Shown one piece after another: positions 11,983 to 21,800 of a stretch of 64,000 nt of DNA (position 1 is the first letter of the stretch; the number at the start of each line of letters is the position of its first letter). The position numbers and the translations under genes are program-made. The notes under the pieces were generated by a model. It was given only the letters and a program-made list of their open reading frames with translations, did no database searches and was not told the DNA's origin. The DNA is from Saccharina japonica. Taxonomy: Eukaryota; Sar; Phaeophyceae; Laminariales; Laminariaceae. Location: positions 61,342-125,341 of the forward strand of contig MEHQ01001731.1 of assembly GCA_008828725.1 (NCBI GenBank). The letters run 5' to 3'.

Positions 11983-12152
11983 GGTCCCTCTATAGTGCCG
12001 GTTGCCCGCTATAGTGCCTGTGAAATCGCTTGGCACAGGTGGGATTCACCGGTGTGGCAGTATGCGGAGGGAGTAGTGCCGGTTGCCGCTATATTTAGTG
12101 CCGGTATTGTTGCCTGGCTGGCGCATACCGGCACTATACGAGAGGGACCATT
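11983..12152 (-). mobile_element. Family H MITE copy 2
   Basis: Bounded by GGTCCCTCTATAGTGCCGGT and ACCGGCACTATACGAGAGGG, imperfect terminal inverted repeats. Internal sequence matches 3846-4005 in reverse. Confidence 0.75.
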
Positions 12153-12159
12153 CAGTACT

Positions 12160-12310
12160 TGTACATATCATACACATATATATATATATGCATGATGACA
12201 TGTACAACCAGTAATACGCGCGATGCAAGTGTCACACACAGCTTGCAAAGATGAGTTTCGACGAAATCCTCGATCTCACAGCTTTTTTTTTTCAAGTTTT
12301 GTAAATATTT
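12160..12310 (+). mobile_element. Family L repeat
   Basis: GCGCGATGCAAGTGTCACAC, GATGAGTTTCGACGAAATCC, TCGATCTCACAGCTTTT; the poly-T/AAGTTTTGTAAAT end is duplicated. Confidence 0.75.
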
Positions 12311-12730
12311 TTTTTTTCAAGTTTTGTAAATATACCTGTACTACCAAGTACCAGGTACCAGGTAAGTATTAATACTACCAAGTACCAGGTACCTGGCATG
12401 ATATATATATTCCATTTACCTGAGTTTAGGTTGCTGCTGCCAGTTTCAGTTTTTTTTTTTTTAATCGTTTTACCCGCTTTGGTGGTTTAATACCAGTGTA
12501 TCATATAACAGCGACCGTAATTTTAAAGCGAACGACCTCTACCGAGCCACAAATAAATGCCCAATTTGCTTGAGGTATGGTCTATTAGTAGGCTACCAAT
12601 TAAAGTACTGCTGTTCGTATATAGCTCCTTAAGTGGCTATAGCGGCGGGCCGGCGGGGGCATGTATACCGGCGATAATCGAACTTGGGTACCTTGGTACC
12701 AGGTTTGTCGAAATATCGAGGCGTGCGTTA

Positions 12731-13010
12731 TGTGCAGGTTGCACCTGCAAAAGTTTTTGTGCAGGCTGTGTGTGGCCAATTTCATCCTTGCCCGTCGACC
12801 CAGACCAAGCCAACCCCAGACACACCCCTAACCTAACCCGAACCCGAACCCCAACCCCTTGGGGAGCACGAGGTCGGCAGGGGCAGCCACGCGGCTCCGC
12901 CGCGTATTTTGGTGGCGTTTTTCCAAAAACAAATATGCGGCCCAAAAGGCCAGCCTCACACATTAAAACCAGCATCCTGCACAAAAACTTTTGCAGGTGC
13001 AACCTGCACA
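12731..13010. repeat. Foldback with perfect 35-bp arms
   Basis: 12731-12765 is the exact reverse complement of 12976-13010. Each arm contains the palindrome TGCAGGTTGCACCTGCA. Telomere-like CCTAACCCGAACCCGAACCC sits in the loop. Confidence 0.85.
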
Positions 13011-13194
13011 CAGTACGCGTCAAATATCGAAGGCGTTTTTCGAGATATCGAAGGCGCTTTGCGTTCCCTCCCCTCTCCCCTCTGGCATCACCGTGTTTTT
13101 TAATGATGATACTGAACTGAAGAGTATCGGCATGTATCATAAATAGAACTACAGCAGTAACTATAAACTCGTTCCGCCTGGTCGGTGGTTTCTT

Positions 13195-13425
13195 GCCCGG
13201 ATTACTTTACTTGCCCGGTGGCTACGCACGTTTTTTTTTCATTTTTTTTTTCTTCGTTCTTTGCCCTGTCATGGCTATACGGACAAAGTAGCTGTCTTGT
13301 ACGAGGAACGAAACGCCTGCTGTGTTATAACTCCCTTTTCAGTAGCTTGCGACACCCTCCCCCCCCGGGATCCCGAGCCAACCACAATCCAAAGGGAAAC
13401 CTTGCATGGTATGATGTAAGGCCAC
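13195..13425 (+). repeat. Family E core, isolated copy
   Basis: CTTGCCCGGTGGCTACG, ACGAGGAACGAAACGCCTGC, AACCACAATCCAAAGGG match the body of the elements at 60.3 and 60.8 kb, without the terminal repeats. Confidence 0.7.
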
Positions 13426-13486
13426 GTCATATATACCTGGCATGAGTTTTTATACTGTTGAACGTTAAGAAAACACTTAACAGCTG

Positions 13487-13531
13487 TGAGATGGAGGATT
13501 AGGATTTCGTCAAACCTCATCTTGGCAAGCT
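13487..13531 (-). mobile_element. Family L repeat fragment, minus orientation
   Basis: CAGCTGTGAGATGGAGGATT then AGGATTTCGTCAAACCTCAT, the reverse complement of the family core with several changes. Confidence 0.65.
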
Positions 13532-13546
13532 GCGTGTGGTGATTTT

Positions 13547-13725
13547 TATACCGGGGTATCGGATATATATATCGAATATCGAAATCCCGGGTATCGGATA
13601 TATATCGAATATCGAAATCCCGGGTATCGGATACATATCGAATATCGAAATCCCGGGTATCGGATACATACCGAATATCGAAATCCCGGGTATCGGATGT
13701 ATACGTATCGAATATCGAAATCGTA
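13547..13725. repeat. ~37-bp minisatellite, five units
   Basis: Units of GGGTATCGGATAYATATCGA plus ATATCGAAATCCC. Open in all frames, which explains the repetitive ORFs across it on both strands. Confidence 0.9.
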
Positions 13726-13844
13726 TTGATTCGATTTTTCGTTTTTTTGTCGGTATGTATCGCATCGCACTCGATTCCGATACGCATCGATATTCATCAC
13801 CAACCGACACGCAGACAGCAGCTGCGCGCAGCTTCCAATATATG

Positions 13845-13955
13845 AGGATATATAAAACCCGTAAGTACGCGCGATCGAAGTATCACACTCAGCTTGCAAA
13901 AATGACTTTCGACGAAATCCTCGATCTCACAGCTGCTTTTTTTTTTTTTTTAAAT
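13845..13955 (+). mobile_element. Family L repeat
   Basis: AACCCGTAAGTACGCGCGAT, GAAGTATCACACTCAGCTTG, ATGACTTTCGACGAAATCCT then CACAGCTGC and a T run. Frame reads MTFDEILDLTAA. Confidence 0.75.
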
Positions 13956-14516
13956 AAACTTCGAAGTATATATATGATTTTCGAGGAATTTTTTAATATA
14001 CTTCGAAGTATATACCTGGTATATGATTTTCGGGGGAAAAATTCAATTAAAAAAATAGATATCTCACGAGGCTGAAGTGTCTTTTAAAAACTGTCATAAA
14101 TTACACAAGAAGATTCCCTCATAGACATGAACCACCAACATTCAGATCCTGTGGCCTCTAGGCTTATATCACCAGTAACGCCATCCACTCGTGATAAACT
14201 CCGCTTTATGTGCAAAGCATACTCGCGCTCCCACGCATGTGCACCTACCTCCTGATGACACGATCGAACGCTTACACACGCTTTCAAGAATTACTCCGGT
14301 AACGCCGTCGGTTGCCCTGGACGTCAATGGTTGCCATCGTAAACAGGGATAACAACCTCTACATACATGTACGACGCCACGGGTCTGGCCAACCAAGCTC
14401 GAGACGCCCCGTTTCCGGGCTGCATACCGTTCTGGTAAAAGAGGGAAATAACCTAGCCAAACAGCAGAGAGCTTCAACATTTTTTTTTTTTTGTGTGTGT
14501 GTGTTTTTTTTTTCAA

Positions 14517-14616
14517 TCCTCCCGCAGATGGGTAAAAATAAAGCTTACGCCCTCCACATCACTTCCACATCTCACTTCGTGTCGTGTGTCAATTCACTCC
14601 ATGCCCCCTCGGAAGT
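14517..14616 (+). repeat. Family N repeat copy 2
   Basis: GATGGGTAAAAATAAAGCTT through TCAATTCACTCCATGCCCCC; partner of 5303-5413. Confidence 0.7.
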
Positions 14617-14814
14617 ATCAGTCTTCACAGCGGAACCTATTTGGTTTTCGAAAAATCACATTCACAAAAAAAAACGTTACGCGCAGGCGTTCCTCGTTGT
14701 CGACGCATTGATTCGTATACAGTTTGGGATAAAAAATGAGGCCTCTCTGCTACGTACGGCATGAGATCACACACCCCCTAAGACTTCTCTCAATATCCCT
14801 CCTCGCGCTTCCCT

Positions 14815-14817
<3 letters not shown>

Positions 14818-14858
<41 letters not shown>
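14818..14858. repeat. Poly-C tract upstream of the LOTUS-like gene
   Basis: An unbroken run of about 41 Cs. The same kind of run borders both large gaps. Confidence 0.95.
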
Positions 14859-14860
<2 letters not shown>

Positions 14861-15108
14861 ACATATTCCGCGCAGCGAATGGCACCCACGCAGGAGAGCA
14901 GCGCCGGACCCAACCCTGCGAGTTCCGCCCCTTCCCAACACACAGCACCCGCAACCGACGCCGCTGCGCTTTGGACCGCCGCTTCTTCCCCCGCTGCTCC
15001 GTGCTACGCAGCCACCGCCCCCCCCCCTCCCCGCCACCGCCTCAAACCTGAAGCTCTTTTGGGCCGACCGCTAGTTACCCCCCTGCCCCACACCGCTTCA
15101 CATTCCAG

Positions 15109-15390
15109 TCCCGTCCCCATCGGCACTTCGGCCGCCGCCCTCTGCTCCCGCCCCCCCCCCCGCCGCCGCAGCTGCTGCCCCCACCACCACTACCGCCTCG
15201 GCCGTGGGAGGGGGTGTGGATGAAGTGCCGACCGCTGGAAGCACGCAAGCCCTCTCGAACACCTTGAAAGCTATCATGGGGACGGTGGGGGGAGGCTCGG
15301 GGTCTGCCTTGGCCCCTCCTCCCCCTCCTCCTCCTCCTCCTCCTCCTCCTTCTCCCTCCTCCTCCTCTGGTGCTGTCGATAGCCGGTCGA

Positions 15391-15421
<31 letters not shown>

Positions 15422-15801
15422 TTCGACTGCGGCGGTGGCTGGGGCTACGGAGATGGGTACAGGGGCGGCGGGGGCGCCCGCCGCAGCCATCGTTCCACCC
15501 GGTGATATCAACAGCAGCGGCGTTGCCGGTCGAGGTGGTGGCATCGCGCCACCCGCTGCCAGGGATGTGGTAGCTTTGTCGTGGCAGCAGCAGCAGCAGC
15601 AGGAAATGGAGGCGAGGGCGGTAGCGGGGGGTGGAGTAGGGGCGGCGGCGGCGGCGGCGGGGGCGGGGGGAGAGGTGGGACCTATCAGGGACATCCCCCA
15701 GCTGCTGCTGGAGAGGGGGGGGCGCATCAGGATAACGCAGCTGTGGGAGGCGTACCAAGGCCGGTTCGGGGAGACCCAGTACACTCTCAAGGATTTGTTT
15801 T
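15109..15801 (+). CDS. Exon 1 (first recognisable) of the LOTUS-like gene
   Basis: A candidate acceptor TTCCAG lies at 15103-15108 after a pyrimidine-rich stretch, and the donor GTGAGT follows 15801 (phase 1). It encodes runs of Pro (from about 15316), Ala (15392-15420) and Gln (15586-15602), then the start of unit 1 with the DIPQLLLERGG and RFGETQYTLKDLF segments. The homopolymers are likely disordered linker. A 5' coding exon or the true start may lie before 15109; an ATG at 14879 opens a different frame with no clear splice to join it. Confidence 0.65.
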
Positions 15802-18800
15802 GTGAGTGGCGTTTTTTTTGGGGGAGGGGGGTTGGTTGGTTGGTTGGTCTGTTTGTCTGGGTGCGCTTGTTTGTTTGTTTGTTTGTTTGATTATGTGTTC
15901 GGTTTGTTTGTTCGATTGATTCTGTGTGTTTTGTGCGTTTGCTCGATTGATTCTGTTTTTTTTTGTTTTTTTCTGTTTGTTTGATTCTGTGTGTTTGTTT
16001 GTTCGTTCGGTTGCTTGTTTGCTTGTTTGGTTGGTTGATTTTGTGTTTTGTTTGTTTGTTTGTTTGAGTATGTGCTTTGTTTTGTTTGTTTGATCCTGTG
16101 TTCAATTTGTTCGTTTAATTATGCGATTTTGTTTTGTTTGATTGATTCCGCGTGTTATTTATTCGTTTGACTCTGTGCTTGTTCGTTTGTTTGCCTGCTT
16201 GTTTTTTTCGGCTCGATGCCGAGCAAAAGCAGGGGGGGGGTTGGGGCAGGACAGCACACAAAGCATGCGCTTGGGAATTGCTAATATACGTAGCTGCATC
16301 GTTGCGGGCACTTCGAAAATCGTTTCTTGTTGTTTCGCCTGTGGACGCTACGATCGAATCGCGACTGGGGGGGGGGGGCGTACCCATTAATGGCCTGCCT
16401 TTGTCGTTCGACCACTGACCACGCATCCCTTTCGAGACGGAGCACCGTTCCTACGCCTTAAAAAAGACACCTCCAACATTTGGGCGCTCAGTACGTTTTT
16501 TTTCCATGTATGATATTACATAAGACACTTTTTGCTGATCTTGTCCTCTTCCTGTTTTGCCGTCTGTGGCCACCATCTATCTCCTGGGGAGGGTTGCGGG
16601 CGGTCTGTTTTTCGCCTCGTTTTGGTGCCGTTTCGTTTGCTATGGCGGTCACGGTATGTTGAGGGTGGCAACGTGGCGAGTAGTCGCCACCTCATACGTA
16701 GACCGAGACGGGGGGGAGGCAGCGGAGGGGAGGCAGTGGTGCCGTCGCGCATTAGTCGTGCCTCGCGGTTCGCCTATTGCGGGGGGGCTATTGTTGTAAG
16801 CAGAGTCCATGATAGACCCCAAAAACCCATGTGTCCCCCTGTGTTTACACCCCGCTTCCCCCCCCCNNNNNNNNNNNNNNNNNNNNNNNNNNNNNNNNNN
16901 NNNNNNNNNNNNNNNNNNNNNNNNNNNNNNNNNNNNNNNNNNNNNNNNNNNNNNNNNNNNNNNNNNNNNNNNNNNNNNNNNNNNNNNNNNNNNNNNNNNN
17001 NNNNNNNNNNNNNNNNNNNNNNNNNNNNNNNNNNNNNNNNNNNNNNNNNNNNNNNNNNNNNNNNNNNNNNNNNNNNNNNNNNNNNNNNNNNNNNNNNNNN
17101 NNNNNNNNNNNNNNNNNNNNNNNNNNNNNNNNNNNNNNNNNNNNNNNNNNNNNNNNNNNNNNNNNNNNNNNNNNNNNNNNNNNNNNNNNNNNNNNNNNNN
17201 NNNNNNNNNNNNNNNNNNNNNNNNNNNNNNNNNNNNNNNNNNNNNNNNNNNNNNNNNNNNNNNNNNNNNNNNNNNNNNNNNNNNNNNNNNNNNNNNNNNN
17301 NNNNNNNNNNNNNNNNNNNNNNNNNNNNNNNNNNNNNNNNNNNNNNNNNNNNNNNNNNNNNNNNNNNNNNNNNNNNNNNNNNNNNNNNNNNNNNNNNNNN
17401 NNNNNNNNNNNNNNNNNNNNNNNNNNCCCCCCCCCCCCCCCCCCCCCCCCCCCGCCGCTATGTTTTCGGGTCGTATTTGGTGCTGACTATGATGATGGTG
17501 ATCTTTGGTTTTGTTTACTATGATATGTTATGTTTCCCCAAAATAGATAATTCAGCCCTCCCTCCCTCCCTCCCTCCCTCCCCTCTTCCCCTCTTCCCTC
17601 CCTCCCTCCCTCTCTCGCTCGTCACCGTACCTACCGCACCTACCACCTACCTCGATTTGTTTTTTCAAGCTATGGTGAAATCCGGAGCGATCCCGGGAGT
17701 GGTGCACGAACCCCCGGCAGGCATACGCCTCCTTCCTAACGCTCCCGCGTACCAGCAGCAGCGCGAACAGCAACGCTTGCAGGCGAGCCTTAACGCGGAG
17801 AGAGCCAGTAGGGACGCCGCAGCAGCCGCCGCTGCGGCGGCGGCGGCAGCCGCAGCGACAGCAGTAGCGTTAGCTGGCTCGCAGCAGAGCGTGGAAGGAA
17901 AAGCTGCGGGTGTCATTGCTCCCGGCGGGGGCGCTACCGTCGATAATCGGGGCTCTGTTGCGGACGCTGCGGGGGGAGGAGGGGCGGCGGCGGCGGGCGG
18001 TTTTTCTGGTTGGGGTGAGCAAGAGCCGGCGGCGGCCGGGAGAGCGAACGGTCGGGGAGCGGGGGCGGGAGGCGGTTTTGAAGGCGAGCGAGGTTATGAT
18101 GATAGTGGACGTCAGGGGGGCTCGGTCAGTGGGTATAGTGAGACCGGCGGTGGTGGTGGTGGTGGTGGTGGTGGGTATGCCGGGGCAGCTGGCGACGGAT
18201 ACGGCAGTAGGCCGCGCAGCACGCCGGTGGTGGTTGACTGGAAGGAGCTGAACCGTAACCTGAACTTCCTGCTGAAGGAGGAGGGTGCGCTGACGGGGGG
18301 AGAGCTGAACGTTCGCTTCACGCAAACGTTTCGAAAGGTGTGTGTGTGTTTGTTGCCGGGGACCAAAGTAAGGGCCCGTTTTAACGAAGAAAAAAAAAAA
18401 TCAATTTGGAAAAAAAAAAAATCAAATCCGCTTTTCATTGGTCAACACGCGCACCAGCACCAAAGATTAGGATCTTGGGGGGTGCTGGTGCGTGTGTTGA
18501 CCAATGAAAAGCGAATTTGATTTTTTTTTTCCCAAATTGAATTTATTTTATACTCGTTAATTCGGGCCCTTAATAGGGCCTACGGTTCACACAAAAATCT
18601 ATAGGGAGCCATACAGTACCGGCCCGCTCATAAGAAACCAGAAATCGGGCTTAGGCTGACTTTCTTATTTAGAAAGGGGTGTGTCCCACACTAACTTCAG
18701 TATAATAGTTGTCGACTTTCTTATTTCCCCCGTAATGTTTAGGCTGAGTTTCTTGTGGGGCACTTCCTTATGAGGGGGCCGGTAGTGTAGTAAAAAGGGT

Positions 18801-21800
18801 CTACGGTTCTCACAAATACCCGCCAGGTACATGTTTGATCTATTTTTACCAATAACAGTATTTTGGTCCTACTGTAGTTACTATATGTCCTCCGTATTAG
18901 TTGAGTGTCGTGTGGCGAAAATATGTCGAATGACGGCAGCACTCTTTGCTTTGGTCCACATGTTGACGGAATGCCGTCAATGACAGCTGTGACCCTTGAC
19001 AGAAGGAAAGCCGTCAACAACAGCCGTCAAGGAACTCCCCACACTAAAACTAGTATATATGTGACGTCATATGACGCCTTGACGGGTCAAGACTAGACTG
19101 CTGAAAGAGGAGGAGGCCCTGAACGGACGGGAGCGAAACGTCCGCTTCACGCTAACGTTTCCACACGTCGTACAGATCATCTACAGATAGATCATCTACA
19201 GATCATCTAGATCCTAACCTTCCGTTACGAGATGTTGCGCAGGATCTGTGTAACGGTACGGATCCAAACTCAGGAAACATGTGCTAGAAAAAACCATGCA
19301 GATTTTACGGCTCCGACCCGGCGACATGAGCTAGATCATACAGATCATACAGATCATCTGCCCTGGAGCATCTAGATAATGAACTGTGGGAATCGATGAT
19401 CTGTCGGAGATGTGATTTTTTTTGGAAGGAGTGTTTGCGCCAAGGCTGCGAGTATGGCAGGGGGTTAACGTTTTTGGGTCCTTTTATGTCAGTGGCTCGG
19501 GACCACTCGCGTCAATATCGGCCCAGCGTTCTATCCCAACTCCCCTCCCTTTTACGATGCCGTTTGTACCCCCAACAGCCCCCCCACCCCCCCCCGGCCA
19601 GCCCTCTTTTCCCCACCCGCCTGAGAGCTGTACAGACCCCGACCCAGCTCGCCGAAATGGGTTGAAACATGATTGACTTGAAAGCCTAACTCCTAACCAT
19701 ACTGTATATAGCTTCAAAATCCTAACACTTAACCCTGACCTATTACGAGGGACCATAGTAAAAAGGATAAAATATTGTTAGTAAGAATAGGTAAATATAC
19801 AGTTTTTTTGTGTACCGTAGGTCCTATTTACTAGTATTTACTATGGTCCCCCGTAATATATATATATATAATAGCTAGGGTCCAAGTCCTCGTCCGAGCT
19901 GGAATCGTCCCATGCGGGGGGGTTGTACGTTGAGCCGAGGCGGTACCGATCTCGCCGCACCAAGGGTCCAGGTAGACAGTTCAGGGAAAAGGAAGAAAAC
20001 CGGTGGGTATATAGCCACTCGAAAGGCCCGCAGTGGTCGAGGTAGATTGCTGTGGGAAAGTGGCCGTGGCTAGATGGTGAGTCCGCCTACTGGCTACACG
20101 AAATTGCTGTCGGAAGCGAACCTGCCATGTTTCTGTCTTCAAATTTTTGCCTCTCGGTTTAGCTTGCCCCGTTTCTAAAGCAGGCCGCAAAACCGCACCT
20201 ACTACTGTCCGTCACCGTGTTCTAACGGGAAATTTCCGACGGAAAATTCCCGGGATGGAGATGCAATGAGGAATTACGTAGTGTGGACTATTAATAGTAA
20301 TATCAATAATTTTGTCGGAACTCGGCGAAGCCGTCAACGACTAATGACCCACCCACCCGCCTCTACCCGACCCGGCCGCTCCCCGTGTCCCCGTCCGTCC
20401 GTTCTGTGTACGTGCCTGGTACTGATTTATCTCGGAACACGTTTTTGTTTTGTTTTGTTTTGTTTTGTTTGTTTGTGTGTTTGTTTTTCTTCAGTCACCC
20501 TTCTTGAACGGCGTCCCGCTGCGGTACGCCGTGTCCGCCGGGTGGTTGCGGGGCGTCTGCTTCGACCTGTCCAACAAGACCTACAACCTCGTCGTCAGAG
20601 TCCCACCCGAGAGGAGAGAGGACCCCCCCGAGGGGGCCGGCCCTTATCCTCCCCGGCCTGGCAGCAGGTGCGTGCGCCCGCCCCACCCCCCCCCGCTTGT
20701 CTGCTATGTATGCGCGTTTTACACTTGAGTGCCCCGCCCCCCCCTCCCCCCTGTGTTAGCGATGTCTGCCTGGTCGGTGAAGACCCGACATGCTCCGTCC
20801 CGTCATTGTTGGGATTCGAGGTTCTGTGGCTGTAAGACTACAGCCATGCATGGAATGAGTACACCTCCCCCCCCACTCCCCTCCTGTGACTGAGCAGAAA
20901 TATCTCGCCAATTTTTAGCTAGTGTGTACGAGTAACTAGTCGGTGGCTTACGGTCATCCAGCTCACAGCCCTAACTAAAAAACTAGTTGGCGCCGACTTA
21001 TAGCTACTGTAGTAACTTGTCGGCGGCTTATGGCCGACCAACTCAGCCGTTACAAATCATAGAACCTACTTAGCCAACTAGAAACAATAGTCGGCACCTT
21101 ATTATAGTCAGCCAGCCCCAGCTTTCTGACTTACCGCTGTCTCGGGGCCAGCTCTCGTCACACTTCCGCGAAATGCTTCACTGGTTCTTACGCGCACGCG
21201 TGAATGCTACTTACTCCAAAGCAAGACCCGAGCGCAGGCAGCTTCGCCGCTTAATTTTTTTTATTTGGTTCTGAAAAAACGAAATGCGGCCGGCCTCCCT
21301 CAGCCCTGTATTTATTTGGTACTTTTTTCTGGTATGATATATATATATATATATGTGTGGCAAAAGCACGATAAATGCTATATATGTGTACTGGCCTGAG
21401 TGGTCGTGGACTTGTGTTTTTCTTTGATGGGGCTCTGAATCGCGCCGCCGATTTTCGCCCGATTCAATCGACGTCGGAATTGTTTTGCGGTTTATTCATA
21501 GCGCCCTTTTACCGGCTATACTGGCCCCCCTCGCCAAGGGGCGCGGGGGGGTGTACTCGATATTCATGCATGGCCGTAGTCGTATGACCATAGACCCTCG
21601 TATCCCTGCAATGCCGGGGCAGAGCACGTCGGGTTTTTATCGAAATTTTTTGCTTCGAGTTTTGCCCGAAACTACTGTGAGTACATATATACCGGTACGT
21701 ATCCCATACAAGTTCCTGGTATTTTGTCCCCAACAGGGTGGGCGTAATTATGAAGGGCTTATAGCCCGTTTATAGCCCGCTTAGCACTGCAGTCCCGTTT

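Larger units (their letters stand above)
1..14700. other. Gene-poor repeat region
   Basis: No ORF here has both coding-like composition and splice partners. The stretch consists of small elements listed separately, AT-rich spacers and simple repeats. Long ORFs at 1208-1951, 7259-7708 (minus) and 12557-13120 read through repeats or AT-rich DNA. Confidence 0.6.

Noticed and set aside
12557..13120. Long plus-strand ORF (187 codons)
   Set aside because: It reads straight through a foldback with 35-bp arms and a telomere-like tract; the Cys-rich peptide reflects the repeat.
13275..14075. Repeated Ile/Pro/Gly ORFs on both strands
   Set aside because: The 37-bp minisatellite lacks stops in several frames; no independent coding evidence.
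16532..18520. Longest ORF in the window as a single coding region
   Set aside because: It spans 560 Ns, intron sequence and exon 2; only 17670-18337 is supported as coding by splice signals and phase.
19743..19858. Transcription terminator hairpin
   Set aside because: The inverted repeat is the terminal repeat pair of a family A MITE, present at many unrelated sites.
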